Positions 28,602 to 39,491 of a DNA stretch of 64,000 bases are shown here, piece by piece (positions within the stretch are counted from its first letter, which is position 1; each line of letters starts with the position of its first letter). The DNA is taken from contig NZ_JONO01000007.1 in the NCBI RefSeq assembly GCF_000711895.1, forward strand, positions 81,432 through 145,431. Direction: 5' to 3'. Source of the stretch: Photorhabdus australis DSM 17609. Lineage in GTDB: Bacteria; Pseudomonadota; Gammaproteobacteria; Enterobacterales; Enterobacteriaceae. Under the pieces are notes generated by a model, which had not been told where the DNA came from, searched no databases, and saw only the letters and a program-made list of their open reading frames with translations. The position numbers and the translations under genes are program-made.

Positions 28602-29147
28602 TCAAACAGCAGTGCCATAAATTGGCATACAAACAGGTTCCACAAATGGCATCAATCTATCGTTCATAATCTTAATTGGATCGCAAAAATTCATTACTCG
28701 ATCAGATAACGTTAATTGCGGTTGAGCTAGCAAACAAAGGCTCGCACTATCCCCCGCCTCTGCTACTAAAAATATGGCATCGGTTCCACAATCCTGAAGG
28801 CGTACCTGAATCAACTCCCCCTGAACAGGCTTTTCTATCATAGCAAAACGAGAAAAATACCAGCTTCTTGGCATTTGTGGCTTAATAAAGCGAAAAGCCA
28901 CTAACGCATTAAGAATTAATTCAGCTCTCAATTCATCTGAAATATTAATTCGGCGTGTCTGTTCTTCAAAACAATAATAAAGCGTCGCATCTTCCACAGA
29001 AAACGACACTTCCCCCATAGCATAGGGTGTCAGCATCTTTGCAGGAAAACAGGAACGAAAAACCATACCATTAGACAGATCGAGCATTACACGGTCATGG
29101 TCAGCATCAAAATACCAGCGCCATTGGTCATCAGGTTTAATTTTCAT
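28602..29147 (-). CDS. zapC: ZapC, cell-division Z-ring stabiliser
   Basis: A 181-residue cytosolic protein (E. coli 180) that bundles FtsZ filaments. It starts MKIKPDDQWRWYFDADHDRV and contains AKMLTPYAMGEVSFSVEDA, LVAFRFIKPQMPRSWYF and DPIKIMNDRLMP, all typical of ZapC. The minus-strand order pyrD-zapC is as in E. coli, with 190 bp between them. Convergent with the glycosyltransferase cluster, with 236 bp between. Confidence 0.95.
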   Translation of the reverse strand: MKIKPDDQWRWYFDADHDRVMLDLSNGMVFRSCFPAKMLTPYAMGEVSFSVEDATLYYCFEEQTRRINISDELRAELILNALVAFRFIKPQMPRSWYFSRFAMIEKPVQGELIQVRLQDCGTDAIFLVAEAGDSASLCLLAQPQLTLSDRVMNFCDPIKIMNDRLMPFVEPVCMPIYGTAV

Positions 29148-29293
29148 GGGTTATCCTTTTATGCCAAGAAGCTTACATCGCTAAACAGATTGTAAATAAC
29201 TTGCCTGCTATTCAGTGAAATAAATCCTGTCATAATTAAAAGATATGCAAAGATACAGATAAAACTTAGGTGATCAGAGCGAATATAGACGAG

Positions 29294-29317
29294 TTGGGGG
29301 CAAAAATAAACCCCCAA
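29294..29317 (-). terminator. Hairpin after pyrD
   Basis: TTGGGGG/CCCCCAA stem with a 10-bp AT loop beyond the pyrD stop. No T-run follows, so it may act by stalling or processing rather than as a classical terminator. Confidence 0.5.
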
Positions 29318-29337
29318 TGATAAATTATCAGAAAGAT

Positions 29338-30348
29338 TCAGATATGATTGATGATATCTTTGATTAATTTTGGACCATGATAGATAAATCCAGAGAAAAT
29401 CTGTATTAAAGAAGCCCCGGCTACTATTTTCTCTCTGGCCGCAGTTAGTGAATCTATTCCGCCAACACCGATAATAGGAATTTCACCTTTTAATTCTTGC
29501 GATAATCGACGAATAACTTCTGTACTACGTAACTGAACCGGTCGGCCACTTAACCCACCAGCTTGTTGACAATAATTAAGTCCTTCAACTAATTTCTTGT
29601 CTAACGTTGTATTCGTTGCAATAGCTCCATCGATATTATGACGAATTAAACTATCCGCAATTTGAACTAACTCTGCTTCAGAAAGATCCGGAGCGATTTT
29701 CACCGCAACAGGGACATATTTTTGATATTTTTGCTGAAGCTCACTTTGCTTATCTTTAATCGCAGAGAGTAAGTCATCCAGCGCTTCGCCATATTGTAAT
29801 GTTCTTAAACCCTGTGTATTTGGTGATGAGATATTAATCGCAATATAGCTAGCATAAGGATAAACTTTATCCATGCAGATCAAATAATCATCTTTCCCAT
29901 GTTCTACTGGCGTATCTTTATTTTTGCCAATATTGATCCCAATAACCCCACCATATTTTGCTTTTTTGACATTTTCCACCAGGTTATCAACACCGAGGTT
30001 ATTGAAGCCCATACGGTTAATTAACCCTTCTGCTTCAACAATACGAAACAGTCTTGGTTTATCATTTCCTGCCTGAGCACGTGGAGTTACAGTACCAATT
30101 TCAATAAAACCAAATCCCATTGCGCCAAATGCGTCAATACAATCGCCATCTTTATCAAGACCCGCAGCCAGACCAAGAGGATTTTTAAATGACAGGCCCA
30201 TGCAAGTAACGGGTTTTGTAGCAACTGACTGATGGATAAGAAATTCGAAAGGAGTACCGGTAATACGTTTGAGCTGGCGGAAAGTTAACTCGTGCGCTCG
30301 TTCAGGCTCAAACTGAAACAACGCCTTCCTGATTAGTGGGTAGCACAT
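29338..30348 (-). CDS. pyrD: Dihydroorotate dehydrogenase (quinone), class 2
   Basis: A 336-residue, membrane-associated flavoenzyme that oxidises dihydroorotate to orotate with quinone, the fourth step of pyrimidine synthesis. Class 2 is shown by the N-terminal amphipathic extension ([17 protein letters not shown]). FMN-site motifs [20 protein letters not shown] and [19 protein letters not shown], the catalytic Ser in [12 protein letters not shown] and the C-terminal IIGVGGIDS are visible. ATG 30348 gives the same length as E. coli; a second ATG at 30351 and a TTG at 30357 are alternatives. AGGTTGAGG lies upstream. Confidence 0.97.
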   Translation of the reverse strand: MCYPLIRKALFQFEPERAHELTFRQLKRITGTPFEFLIHQSVATKPVTCMGLSFKNPLGLAAGLDKDGDCIDAFGAMGFGFIEIGTVTPRAQAGNDKPRLFRIVEAEGLINRMGFNNLGVDNLVENVKKAKYGGVIGINIGKNKDTPVEHGKDDYLICMDKVYPYASYIAINISSPNTQGLRTLQYGEALDDLLSAIKDKQSELQQKYQKYVPVAVKIAPDLSEAELVQIADSLIRHNIDGAIATNTTLDKKLVEGLNYCQQAGGLSGRPVQLRSTEVIRRLSQELKGEIPIIGVGGIDSLTAAREKIVAGASLIQIFSGFIYHGPKLIKDIINHI

Positions 30349-30372
30349 CATCCTCAACCTGTTAATTAATTC

Positions 30373-30498
30373 ATATACCTGTTATCTTTCAAGTTGCCTT
30401 TGTTGGCTGCACTCTCTCACCCCGGTCACATAGTTATCTATGCTCCCGGGGATTCGTTCCCTTGCCGTCGCGATGCATCTTGAAATCTATTGGGTATA
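30373..30498. repeat. ERIC element 1
   Basis: A 126-bp imperfect palindrome with TATACC and GGGTATA ends and a core of CTCACCCCGGTCACATAG and CTATGCTCCCGGGGATTCG, matching the enterobacterial repetitive intergenic consensus. It lies upstream of pyrD. Confidence 0.9.
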
Positions 30499-31151
30499 AA
30501 CACTAAGTTATAAAAATAAAACCAATATGCTTCTATACACATTCATGTGCCACTGAGAAATTTTTGAGTGGCACCATACTCATTGCCAATCTCCAAGATA
30601 TCTTGGTAAGAGATTAACCGAATAGCGTGGGTTGAAGCCACAGAAATATGCTCATCAGCAGCAAATTTTTTCCATCCGTGACTAAAACTGTCGCTCGGCT
30701 GCTCTTAAACAGTAAGAATCACGCCATTAAGGATACAAAGATTAACCACCATTCAGTGTCTTATCATACTTTCTTTCCCAAGATTAAAACCACTCAATTA
30801 GTACTGTGCTTTCCGGTAAATTTCATTTCCAGCTCATCCAATATCATTATTTTGCCTCTGACACTAAAAAGATAAAAAATTATTTAAAATCAAAGCAATC
30901 CATCTCTCTACTACGGTATCTGAAAGAATAAAAACGAATCGAAAGGTTAAAAAAACATGCGAAATTTTGCCACATTTAATAAATCCACATTTAAAACCTT
31001 CACCACCAAAGAATTAAGTAAGATCGTTCCGGATTAACACAGATTCATTTCGCTATTGAATAATTTCTCATAAAATGATAGAAGAATGGAGATTATTTTA
31101 TCTTCTATTATAATAGAAGGAAATCTTAAATAAACTGTGGCTTAGAATAAT
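30499..31151. other. Intergenic region between ERIC 1 and lipoprotein gene
   Basis: AT-rich. It contains a doubtful 75-codon frame (30648-30875) and a 26-codon frame described separately. I recognise no conserved gene. Confidence 0.45.
30957..31037 (+). CDS. Possible 26-residue micro-ORF
   Basis: ATG at 30957, with AAAGG 11 bp upstream, opens a frame starting MRNFATFNKSTFKTF and ending TTKELSKIVPD. The end resembles a leader-peptide motif of the double-glycine kind (KELSKIVGG), but the two glycines are absent and no core peptide follows. It may simply be chance. Confidence 0.2.
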   Translation: MRNFATFNKSTFKTFTTKELSKIVPD

Positions 31152-31688
31152 ATGAAAAAATTAATCCTTGTTATCTCCATTTCTTTACTTTCAGGCTGTG
31201 CAATTAGTTTAACAAAGCCTATGGAAGATTATTCAGGTACTGATTCTGCCAGAATTAGAGTCAGAAATTACCTCCCGCCACTGACACTGGAAACTTACGA
31301 AAAATCGGGGGAATGCTTTAAGCTCGTTGACCTCAGAACTCTGACTGCTGGTGTTAACTTTATCGGCATTAAATCAACATACAATAAAAAAATACCAGGT
31401 ATGACTCCCCCGTCACTGCACATGCAAGGTGCAGACGCTCTTGAGTATACTATTAAAGCAAATCAACATATGAGTATTACTTCCCAAGAACACACTTACA
31501 GGTCTCCGAGCGGATACATGTCAAGCTTTTTTATTCCTGAAGTTGGTCACGATTATGACATATATCCACATGAATTGAATGTAATCATTAAAGATCTATC
31601 AAGCAAAAATGGCTATCGAAATTGGAATAATGACGATAAAGAGTGTAAATACAAAATAAATCTATTTGGTGGTAGAAATTACGAATAA
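31152..31688 (+). CDS. Lipoprotein of unknown function
   Basis: A 178-residue predicted lipoprotein: signal MKKLILVISISLLSGC with lipobox LLSGC (Cys16) and Ala at +2, which favours the outer membrane. The mature part has SARIRVRNYLPPLTLETYEK and three more cysteines besides the lipidated one. I do not recognise a family with confidence. No clear ribosome site is seen. It stands alone between pyrD and pepN, absent from this place in E. coli, and has AT-rich codon use, so it is probably accessory. Confidence 0.65.
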   Translation: MKKLILVISISLLSGCAISLTKPMEDYSGTDSARIRVRNYLPPLTLETYEKSGECFKLVDLRTLTAGVNFIGIKSTYNKKIPGMTPPSLHMQGADALEYTIKANQHMSITSQEHTYRSPSGYMSSFFIPEVGHDYDIYPHELNVIIKDLSSKNGYRNWNNDDKECKYKINLFGGRNYE

Positions 31689-31987
31689 CGGTTATCTTTC
31701 TTACTATATAGCCCTCAATGAGGGCAACAAACCTCTGCTTATCTTTAGCTCTGTTTTCAATTCCAAATTGAATTTTAAAATAATTGCACATCAACATTCA
31801 ATTGACATCACACCTATCTTACACCGACAAATAGGGAATATCTGTATGAAAATCACTGTGCAACCTAACAGGTAATTAGATTATCACTAAGGTGATAAAA
31901 TTTTTTATTAAGCGCTGAACGCCTTAATAAAAACTAAAGTAAATAATTGCAAGAGACTTATTATCCAGAAAACAAAGCTGAAAGAAT
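31689..31987. other. Intergenic region after lipoprotein gene
   Basis: AT-rich. A 69-codon frame (31666-31875) overlaps the lipoprotein end and shows no support. Nothing else seen before the pepN hairpin. Confidence 0.45.
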
Positions 31988-32014
31988 ATCGGGCTAAATA
32001 ACCATTAGCCCGAT
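31988..32014 (-). terminator. Terminator of pepN
   Basis: ATCGGGCTA and TAGCCCGAT form a perfect 9-bp stem with a 9-bp loop, 10 bp beyond the pepN stop; followed on the minus strand by ATTCTTT. Confidence 0.75.
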
Positions 32015-32023
32015 AAACAGTTA

Positions 32024-34636
32024 TCAGCTTTCTAACGCCTTGGTGATTTTCTCAAACAAATCACCAGATAGATTTTCCAACCCTTTTAACTGTTCCAACA
32101 CACTACGCATCATATCTTTACGTTTATCATCATAACGCTTCAAACGCATCAACGGTTCAATCAAACGGGAAGCAACCTGCGGATTACGGCTGTTAAGATC
32201 AGTCAAAATTTCCAACAAGAACTGATAGCCACTACCATCTTCAGCATGAAATGCCACCGGGTTATTAACAAATGCGCCAACCAGAGCACGCACTCGGTTT
32301 GGATTCCCTATGCTAAATGATCGATGATTCAGAAGATTACGCACATTCGTCAGAACATCTGCTGACGGGCTACTTGCCTGTAAGCTAAACCATTTATCCA
32401 TAACTAAGCCATCTTGATGCCATTTCTCATCAAACTCTGCCATTAGCTGATCACAGCAAGGTAATTCAGCTACCACCGCTGCAAATAACGCCGCTAGCGC
32501 ATCCGTCATATTATCAGACTGATGATATTGATTTGATATCAGCTTATCAGCCTGCTTCTGATGACCAAAGGCTAGATAATATAGGCAAATATTACGCAGA
32601 GATCGCTTAGCGATATCTTGGTGATTAACACGGTATGCACCTATATTGATGGAGTTATAAACTGCCGCAAATTCATCAGCCATCTCCTGAGCCAAAGTAC
32701 GGGTAGTTGCCTCCAGAACTTCATGAATCGCTTTTGGATCAATAATCGTAAACAATTCCGCTATCTCACTTCCTGATGGCAAAACCAGAATTAGAGCAGC
32801 TAAAGCAGGATCAAGATCCTTATCTAATAACACTGTACGGAAAGCATCTACCACATGCATTGGCAATTCAACTGGCTGCTTCTGCTGATAACGAATGACA
32901 TTCAATTTGATATAGTTTGCCATCAGAGACTGAGCGGCATCCCAGCGAGAAAATTCATTGCGGGCATATTTCATCAGGAATACCAACTGCTCATCACTAA
33001 ATTTGTAATCTAGCTTCACTGGCGCTGAGAATTCACGTAATAAAGAAGGGACCGGCAATGACGGCACATTATCAAATACAAACGTCTGCTCCGCATTGGT
33101 GACATTCAGCACATGGTGTACTGGCTGGCCATTATAATGCAGTGGGAGCACACAACCTTTACTGTCATAGAGTTCAATATCCAACGGAATATGCAGAGGC
33201 AGTTTCTCTTTTTGATCAGCTGTAGATGGTGTCATTTGCGTAACATGCAACTTATACTGCTGTTTTTCTGCATCATATTCATCACGGACTGTCAGCACCG
33301 GAGTACCCGATTGGCTATACCAGCGGCGGAAAAGTGACAAATCTACATTTGATGCATCTTCCATTGCCTGAACAAAATCATCACATGTTGCAGCACTACC
33401 GTCATGACGATGAATATAAAGCTGCATCCCTGCCTGAAATTGTTCTTCACCCAGCAAAGTATGAATCATACGAATAACTTCGGCCCCCTTTTCATACACA
33501 GTCAGCGTATAGAAGTTATTCATTTCAATCACTTTATCGGGGCGAATTGGATGAGCCATTGGGCTACCATCTTCAACAAATTGTGCTGAACGCATAACAC
33601 GCACATTATCGATACGATTAACAGAGCGTGAGCCGAGATCAGAGCTGAATTCCTGATCACGGAAGACAGTTAGTCCTTCTTTCAGGCTAAGCTGAAACCA
33701 ATCACGGCAAGTAATACGGTTACCGGTCCAGTTATGGAAATATTCATGACCGATCACGGCTTCTATATTAAGGTAATCTTTATCAGTCGCAGTTTCAGAT
33801 TTTGCCAACACATATTTGGAGTTAAAGATATTCAGCCCTTTATTCTCCATTGCACCCATATTGAAAAAATCCACTGCAACAATCATGTAAATATCGAGAT
33901 CATATTCAAGACCGAATCGGGTTTCATCCCATCTCATCGCATTTTTCAGGGAAGTCATTGCCCAATCAGCCCGGTCAAGATTACCGCGGTCAACAAACAG
34001 TTCCAATGCAACTTCACGGTCACTACGGGTCGTAAAAGTATCGCGCAGAACATCAAAATCACCCGCAACCAGAGCAAACAAATAACCTGGTTTTGGGAAT
34101 GGATCATGCCACTTCACCCAATGACGCCCATCACCAGTTTCTCCTCGCTCAACCCGGTTACCATTTGAAAGCAAATACGGATATTTAGATTTATCAGCAG
34201 TGATACGAGTTGTAAAACGCGCCAATACATCAGGACGATCAAGATAATAGGTAATGTGACGGAAACCCTCTGCTTCACACTGGGTACAAAGTGCATCGCC
34301 AGAAACATACAAGCCTTCAAGAGCAGTATTTTTCGATGGATGGATGGTATTCACAATTTTCACAGTGAACTGAGCTGGCAACTGCTCAATGATCAGAACA
34401 CCATCCTGCTCACGGTAATGTTCCCATGGCTGACCATCTATATGAAGACTTTTTAGTGTCAAGTCTTCACCATTCAGCACTAATGGCGTTATTTCATGAC
34501 TCAGACGTTTCACCTGGCTGATTGCAGTAACTTCTGTGTTATCGGCATCAAGATCAAAATCGAGTTCAATATCAGAAATCGTATAGTCGGGAGCGCGATA
34601 ATCCCGGCGATATTTAGCTTGTCGCTGTTGTGTCAT
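32024..34636 (-). CDS. pepN: Aminopeptidase N
   Basis: An 870-residue M1-family zinc aminopeptidase, the same length as E. coli PepN, releasing N-terminal residues from peptides late in protein turnover. The substrate-anchoring motif GAMENKG is near residue 261. The zinc motif HEYFHNWTGNR (HExxH) is near 297, with the third ligand Glu in KEGLTVFRDQEF. The Tyr in FYTLTVYEKGAEVIRMIH is the transition-state residue. The N-terminus MTQQRQAKYRRDYRAPDYTI agrees with E. coli. Cytosolic. Divergent from pncB, as in E. coli. Confidence 0.98.
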   Translation of the reverse strand: MTQQRQAKYRRDYRAPDYTISDIELDFDLDADNTEVTAISQVKRLSHEITPLVLNGEDLTLKSLHIDGQPWEHYREQDGVLIIEQLPAQFTVKIVNTIHPSKNTALEGLYVSGDALCTQCEAEGFRHITYYLDRPDVLARFTTRITADKSKYPYLLSNGNRVERGETGDGRHWVKWHDPFPKPGYLFALVAGDFDVLRDTFTTRSDREVALELFVDRGNLDRADWAMTSLKNAMRWDETRFGLEYDLDIYMIVAVDFFNMGAMENKGLNIFNSKYVLAKSETATDKDYLNIEAVIGHEYFHNWTGNRITCRDWFQLSLKEGLTVFRDQEFSSDLGSRSVNRIDNVRVMRSAQFVEDGSPMAHPIRPDKVIEMNNFYTLTVYEKGAEVIRMIHTLLGEEQFQAGMQLYIHRHDGSAATCDDFVQAMEDASNVDLSLFRRWYSQSGTPVLTVRDEYDAEKQQYKLHVTQMTPSTADQKEKLPLHIPLDIELYDSKGCVLPLHYNGQPVHHVLNVTNAEQTFVFDNVPSLPVPSLLREFSAPVKLDYKFSDEQLVFLMKYARNEFSRWDAAQSLMANYIKLNVIRYQQKQPVELPMHVVDAFRTVLLDKDLDPALAALILVLPSGSEIAELFTIIDPKAIHEVLEATTRTLAQEMADEFAAVYNSINIGAYRVNHQDIAKRSLRNICLYYLAFGHQKQADKLISNQYHQSDNMTDALAALFAAVVAELPCCDQLMAEFDEKWHQDGLVMDKWFSLQASSPSADVLTNVRNLLNHRSFSIGNPNRVRALVGAFVNNPVAFHAEDGSGYQFLLEILTDLNSRNPQVASRLIEPLMRLKRYDDKRKDMMRSVLEQLKGLENLSGDLFEKITKALES

Positions 34637-34981
34637 AAGAAACCTTTTGTTTCATATTTATGGAATTAATTCAATACCAAATCTTACGCTGCCATAGAAA
34701 GAGGTTAAATTTCAAGAGTGAAATACCGCACCTTCTGGCGTTAAACATTCATTCAAAACGAGTATGATGTTATGTAAAGAATATGTTTGCTCTTTGGTGC
34801 TTGTTGTCACGCAATGATCAAATAACATGATAACATTTAACCAACGGCCCCTTTTAGCTTCGAGCATTTGGTGAACTATATGATGTTATGTGACTTCAAT
34901 AACAAAATAATATCGGTATACTCTTCCAACTTTATCGATTTAGCTGACACGAATACGCTCCGTGAGGATGCATAACGCGCC
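34637..34981 (+). promoter_or_regulatory. pepN-pncB divergent promoter region with 13-bp direct repeats
   Basis: TATGATGTTATGT occurs at 34763-34775 and again at 34879-34891, and related ATGTTAT motifs occur in the opposite sense near 34827. Such repeats may bind a regulator of NAD biosynthesis ahead of pncB. No promoter boxes assigned. Confidence 0.35.
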
Positions 34982-36196
34982 ATGACCCTAGACGCTACCC
35001 CAATTATTAAATCACTGCTTGATACTGACGCTTATAAGCTTCATATGCAACAAGCAGTGTACCACCGCTACAATGACATACCCGTAGTTGCAGAATTCCG
35101 CTGTCGCGGTGATGAACTGCTGGGTGAATATACCGAAGAATTACGCCATCAAGTTGACATGATGGCTGATCTGGCATTAACCGATGCTGAATTTAATTAT
35201 CTTGCCAGCCTGCCTTTTTTCAAAACTGATTATCTAAACTGGTTAAAAACTTTTCGTTTCAACCCACAACAAGTCAATATTTCTGTTACAAGTGATGGCC
35301 AGTTAGCTGTCCGTATTTCAGGATTATGGCATGAAGTCATTATGTGGGAAGTCCCATTACTGGCATTAATTAGTGAATTAGTTCATCGCCATCACTTACC
35401 AGATAACGCTGTTGAAAATGCAGTCAACCAGCTGCACAAGTTGATCAAACTGTTCTATCAAAATGCTAAAAATGAAGGCGTCGATCTCTCTAGTTTCAAG
35501 CTGATGGATTTCGGTACACGCCGGCGTTTCTCGCACAGTGTCCAACACGCTATCGTCAGGGAGCTGCAACAGCATTTCCCTTACCTGATTGGCACTAGCA
35601 ACTATCAACTTGCCCAACAACTTGGGCTCAACCCCGTTGGTACGCAAGCACATGAGTGGTTTCAAGCTCATCAACAAATCAGTCCTGAACTGGCAAACAG
35701 TCAACGGGAGGCGTTACAAAATTGGCTAAATGAATATCCCAACCAATTGGGTATCGCCTTGACTGACTGCATCACAATGGATGCTTTCCTGCGGGATTTT
35801 GATGCTCAGCTTGCCAACAGCTATCAGGGTTTGCGCCATGATTCGGGTGATCCAGTTCAATGGGGTGAAAAAGCTATCGCTCATTATCAAAAGCTGGGCA
35901 TCGATCCGATGACAAAAACCCTGGTATTTTCTGATAGCCTGGATTTCCAGAAGGCGCTGACGCTCTATCATCATTTTCACAACAGAATCAACCTGATTTT
36001 TGGTATCGGTACACGACTGACTTGCAATATTCCGGGAGTTAATCCGCTAAATATTGTTATCAAACTTGTCGAATGTAATGGCAAACCGGTAGCAAAACTT
36101 TCAGACAGCCCTGGCAAAACCATTTGTGAGGATAACGAGTTTGTCAACCGACTACGTGCAGCTTTTGATATACCGCAAATCAAACAAGCTTGTTAG
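34982..36196 (+). CDS. pncB: Nicotinate phosphoribosyltransferase
   Basis: A 404-residue enzyme (E. coli 400) that joins nicotinate with PRPP to form nicotinate mononucleotide in the NAD salvage pathway. Family motifs include [46 protein letters not shown] and [12 protein letters not shown]; the last holds the His that is phosphorylated during ATP-coupled catalysis. Further on are [17 protein letters not shown] and [12 protein letters not shown]. The start ATG at 34982 has GAGGAT about 12 bp upstream, a rather long spacing. Confidence 0.97.
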   Translation: MTLDATPIIKSLLDTDAYKLHMQQAVYHRYNDIPVVAEFRCRGDELLGEYTEELRHQVDMMADLALTDAEFNYLASLPFFKTDYLNWLKTFRFNPQQVNISVTSDGQLAVRISGLWHEVIMWEVPLLALISELVHRHHLPDNAVENAVNQLHKLIKLFYQNAKNEGVDLSSFKLMDFGTRRRFSHSVQHAIVRELQQHFPYLIGTSNYQLAQQLGLNPVGTQAHEWFQAHQQISPELANSQREALQNWLNEYPNQLGIALTDCITMDAFLRDFDAQLANSYQGLRHDSGDPVQWGEKAIAHYQKLGIDPMTKTLVFSDSLDFQKALTLYHHFHNRINLIFGIGTRLTCNIPGVNPLNIVIKLVECNGKPVAKLSDSPGKTICEDNEFVNRLRAAFDIPQIKQAC

Positions 36197-36222
36197 CCCA
36201 ATTTTTATTTAAAAATACAACA

Positions 36223-36249
36223 GTGCCGCTAGCAGAAAAGTAGCGGCAC
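36223..36249 (+). terminator. Stem-loop after pncB
   Basis: GTGCCGCTA and TAGCGGCAC form a 9-bp stem with a 9-bp loop, 26 bp beyond the stop. The T-run is weak (CTCTT). Confidence 0.65.
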
Positions 36250-36354
36250 CTCTTAAAAAGACCTTTTTCCCTCTATTTCACCCGCTAAATTAGTGATTTC
36301 CTCTTGTTTCCTGAAATATGGCAAGTAACATAGAACGAGTTGCCCCTTATGGGT

Positions 36355-36483
36355 ATATACCCTATGGATTTCAAGATGGATCGCGACAGCAAGGGAGCGA
36401 ATCCCCGGGAGCATAGCTAACTATGTGACTGGGGTGAGCAAACGCAACCAACAAAGAAGCAACTTGAAAGATAACGGGTATAT
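36355..36483. repeat. ERIC element 2
   Basis: Same family as 30373-30498, in the opposite orientation: TATACCC left end, GAATCCCCGGGAGCATAG and CTATGTGACTGGGGTGAG core, AACGGGTATA right end. It lies just upstream of asnS. Confidence 0.9.
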
Positions 36484-36529
36484 TCATTTTCACAAACCTG
36501 AATTGATAATATAAAGAAGAGAGAAATTT

Positions 36530-37930
36530 ATGAGCGTAGCGCCTGTAGTCGACGTACTGCAAGGCCGGGTTGCGGTTGATAGTGAAGTCACCGTTCGCGG
36601 CTGGATACGAACAAGGAGAGATTCTAAAGCTGGTATCTCTTTCCTCGCCGTCTATGACGGTTCCTGCTTTAATCCATTACAGGCCGTCGTTAATAATAAT
36701 TTGCCCAATTATCAGGATGAAGTTCTGTATTTAACTACTGGCTGTTCGGTAGAAGTGACAGGGACAGTCGTTGCTTCCCCAGGTCAAGGACAGAATTTTG
36801 AACTACAAGCGACGAAAGTCGTGGTCATTGGCAAAGTCGAAGATCCTGACACTTATCCGATGGCAGCTAAACGTCATAGCATTGAGTACCTACGCGAAGT
36901 GGCTCACTTGCGCCCACGAACCAACCTGATCGGTGCCGTTGCCCGCATGCGTCATACCCTTGCACAAGCACTACACCGCTTCTTTCATGAGAACGGTTAC
37001 TTCTGGGTTTCTACTCCTTTGATCACTGCTGCTGATACAGAAGGGGCTGGTGAGATGTTCCGAGTTTCTACCCTAGATCTGCAAAATTTACCTTTAACTG
37101 ATAAAGGTGAAGTGGATTTCAATGAAGATTTCTTCGGACGGGAAGCTTTTTTGACCGTATCAGGCCAATTGAACGGTGAAGCATATGCTTGTGCATTAAG
37201 CAAAGTCTACACATTCGGCCCAACTTTCCGTGCGGAAAACTCTAACACCAGCCGCCATCTGGCAGAATTCTGGATGATTGAACCAGAAATTGCTTTTGCT
37301 GATCTCGACGATGCAGCATCGCTAGCTGAAAATATGCTGAAATATGTTTTCAAAGCCGCACTAGAAGAACGCGCCGATGATCTGCAATTCTTTGCTGAGC
37401 GTGTAGATAAAGACGTCATCACTCGTCTGGAAAAATTCATCAATTCTGACTTTGCTCAGATTGATTACACCGATGCGATTGAAATTTTGCAAAACTGCGG
37501 CCAGAAATTTGAAAACCCAGTATTCTGGGGAGTTGACCTTTCTTCAGAACATGAACGTTTTCTGGCAGAAAAACACTTCCAGGCTCCGGTTGTTGTGAAA
37601 AACTATCCAAAAGATATCAAAGCTTTCTATATGCGCATGAACGATGATGGTAAAACTGTCGCTGCAATGGATGTACTTGCACCGGGCATCGGCGAGATTA
37701 TCGGCGGATCACAGCGTGAAGAGCGTCTGGATATGCTGGACAAGCGTATGGAAGAGATGGACCTTAATAAAGAAGATTACTGGTGGTACCGTGATCTACG
37801 TCGCTATGGCACCGTACCTCACTCCGGGTTTGGTCTTGGCTTTGAGCGTCTGGTTGCTTATGTGACCGGTGTCCCAAATGTGCGAGATGTTATTCCATTC
37901 CCGCGCACGCCGAGAAGTGCCAGCTTTTAA
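36530..37930 (+). CDS. asnS: Asparaginyl-tRNA synthetase
   Basis: A 466-residue class IIb aminoacyl-tRNA synthetase, the same length as in E. coli. The N-terminal OB-fold anticodon domain ([20 protein letters not shown]) is followed by the catalytic core. Motif 2 is in the [20 protein letters not shown] segment, and motif 3 is [15 protein letters not shown] near the C-terminus. [11 protein letters not shown], before motif 3, is typical of AsnS/AspS. Preceded by an ERIC element and followed by a good terminator. Confidence 0.98.
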   Translation: MSVAPVVDVLQGRVAVDSEVTVRGWIRTRRDSKAGISFLAVYDGSCFNPLQAVVNNNLPNYQDEVLYLTTGCSVEVTGTVVASPGQGQNFELQATKVVVIGKVEDPDTYPMAAKRHSIEYLREVAHLRPRTNLIGAVARMRHTLAQALHRFFHENGYFWVSTPLITAADTEGAGEMFRVSTLDLQNLPLTDKGEVDFNEDFFGREAFLTVSGQLNGEAYACALSKVYTFGPTFRAENSNTSRHLAEFWMIEPEIAFADLDDAASLAENMLKYVFKAALEERADDLQFFAERVDKDVITRLEKFINSDFAQIDYTDAIEILQNCGQKFENPVFWGVDLSSEHERFLAEKHFQAPVVVKNYPKDIKAFYMRMNDDGKTVAAMDVLAPGIGEIIGGSQREERLDMLDKRMEEMDLNKEDYWWYRDLRRYGTVPHSGFGLGFERLVAYVTGVPNVRDVIPFPRTPRSASF

Positions 37931-37970
37931 TAAACTCGCAAATGTAACATTAAAAATTCTTATATAAACA

Positions 37971-37999
37971 AGCCAGCAGAAGCTGGCTTTTTTATTTTT
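37971..37999 (+). terminator. Terminator of asnS
   Basis: AGCCAGC, loop AGAA, GCTGGCT followed by a run of T. Confidence 0.9.
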
Positions 38000-38031
38000 T
38001 CAATCCAGATATCGATCATAAATCTCTACTA

Positions 38032-38257
38032 ATTTACATTTTCACATATATTATTTTCACTTTATTACAAAAACCATAACTTTGTATCATTTTACTGGTA
38101 GATAAAGCCCACTACCAATGGAAAACTGAGCCCCGACACAGACGACATTAGGCTTTCATAAATAGTTTCAAAGATTTTCTTAAAGGAATTATTTCTGTCA
38201 GTAACAAATGTCCGAATAACGCCAATGATGGTAACTAATAATAGAAGGTAGCAATTA
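38032..38257 (+). promoter_or_regulatory. Porin 1 promoter and long leader with OmpR-like motifs
   Basis: TTTACATTTTCACATATA followed by TTTTCACTTTATTAC (38036-38070) resembles tandem OmpR sites. The leader from about 38100 is clearly related to that of porin 2 (for example AGGAATTATTTCTG-CAGT and TGTCCGAAT-A-CGCCAATGA), showing that the leader was duplicated with the gene. Confidence 0.4.
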
Positions 38258-39403
38258 ATGAAGGGTCGTATTCTTGCAGTGGTAATCCCAGCTCTGTTAA
38301 CTGTTGGGGCAACAAATGCCACTGAAATTTATAATAAAAACGGTAACAAACTGGATTTGTATGGTAAAGCTGATGCACGTCATCAATTCTCCAAACCCAT
38401 CCCAAAATCAGATAGTTCTCTTGTCCAGAGTGAAGATGGTGATGCAAGTTATGTTCGCCTAGGCTTCAAAGGTGAAACCCAAATAAATAGCCAGTTGACG
38501 GGTTTTGGTCGCTGGGAATACGAAATTCAAGCTCACAACTCAGAAGCAGACGGTGCTAAAGGTAACAAAACCCGTCTGGGCTTCGCTGGTTTAAAATTGG
38601 CTGAATACGGTTCTTTGGACTATGGTCGCAACTACGGCGTTCTCTATGACATCAACGCCTGGACCGACGTATTGCCAGTATTCGGTGGTGATTCTATGTC
38701 CCAGGCTGACACCTACATGACTAATCGTGCTACTGGTGTTTTAACTTATCGCAATACAGATTTCTTTGGCCTGGTTGATGGCCTGAACTTCGCCCTGCAA
38801 TACCAAGGTAAGAACGACGAAGACAACAAAAATGGTCGTAATTCACTTCGTAAGCGAGGCGATATCATCAAACCCAATGGTGGTAGCAACGGTGATGGTT
38901 TCGGCTTATCTGTGACTTATGATATGGGATACGGTATCAGCGTAGGTGGTGCCTATTCCAACGCGGACCGGCCTATCATACATGAAAGATTAGTGACCTC
39001 TATCGCTCGCGGTGAAAGAGCCAAAGCATGGAACATCGGTGCTAAATATGATGCCAACAACATCTACCTGGCGGCTATGTATGGTGAAACCCACAATATG
39101 ACGTCTTTCGGCTACCAAGACTTCGTCTCTGCAAAAACCCGTAATATCGAATTAACTGCTCAATATCAGTTCGATTCTGGTCTGCGTCCATCTCTGGCAT
39201 ACGTTCAATCCAGAGGAACCACTTCTTTCACAAATCAGAACTGGGTAAAATACATCTCTATTGGTTCTTATTACAACTTTAACAAAAATATGTCTGCCTA
39301 TATTGATTACAAAATCAACTTAGTAAAAGACAACCAATATACTGATGATTTCGACGTTAATACCAAAAACGCGGTTGGTGTAGGCTTGGTATATCAGTTC
39401 TAA
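38258..39403 (+). CDS. ompF: OmpF/OmpC-type trimeric porin, copy 1
   Basis: A 381-residue general porin giving passive diffusion of small hydrophilic solutes across the outer membrane. Signal peptide of about 22 residues ends ATNA, with the mature start [19 protein letters not shown]. The sequence shows the constriction-loop motif [19 protein letters not shown] (PEFGG type), [11 protein letters not shown], and C-terminal GVGLVYQF with the terminal Phe needed for Bam-dependent assembly. AAGG lies 9 bp before ATG 38258. It sits between asnS and aspC, the place of ompF in E. coli, and forms a tandem pair with the next gene. Confidence 0.93.
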   Translation: MKGRILAVVIPALLTVGATNATEIYNKNGNKLDLYGKADARHQFSKPIPKSDSSLVQSEDGDASYVRLGFKGETQINSQLTGFGRWEYEIQAHNSEADGAKGNKTRLGFAGLKLAEYGSLDYGRNYGVLYDINAWTDVLPVFGGDSMSQADTYMTNRATGVLTYRNTDFFGLVDGLNFALQYQGKNDEDNKNGRNSLRKRGDIIKPNGGSNGDGFGLSVTYDMGYGISVGGAYSNADRPIIHERLVTSIARGERAKAWNIGAKYDANNIYLAAMYGETHNMTSFGYQDFVSAKTRNIELTAQYQFDSGLRPSLAYVQSRGTTSFTNQNWVKYISIGSYYNFNKNMSAYIDYKINLVKDNQYTDDFDVNTKNAVGVGLVYQF

Positions 39404-39455
39404 ATTAGCCGAAATAAAATCAAACAGACCTACGGAAAACCCCAATTAATACGTT

Positions 39456-39491
39456 ATGGCGTTCATTTGAAAGTGAACGCCATTCTTTTTT
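39456..39491 (+). terminator. Terminator of porin 1
   Basis: ATGGCGTTCA, loop TTTGAAAG, TGAACGCCAT followed by TCTTTTTTT. Confidence 0.9.

Noticed and set aside
30648..30875. 75-codon frame upstream of the lipoprotein gene
   Set aside because: Composition is non-protein-like (Ser/Ile/Lys rich) and there is no ribosome site or homologue I recognise.
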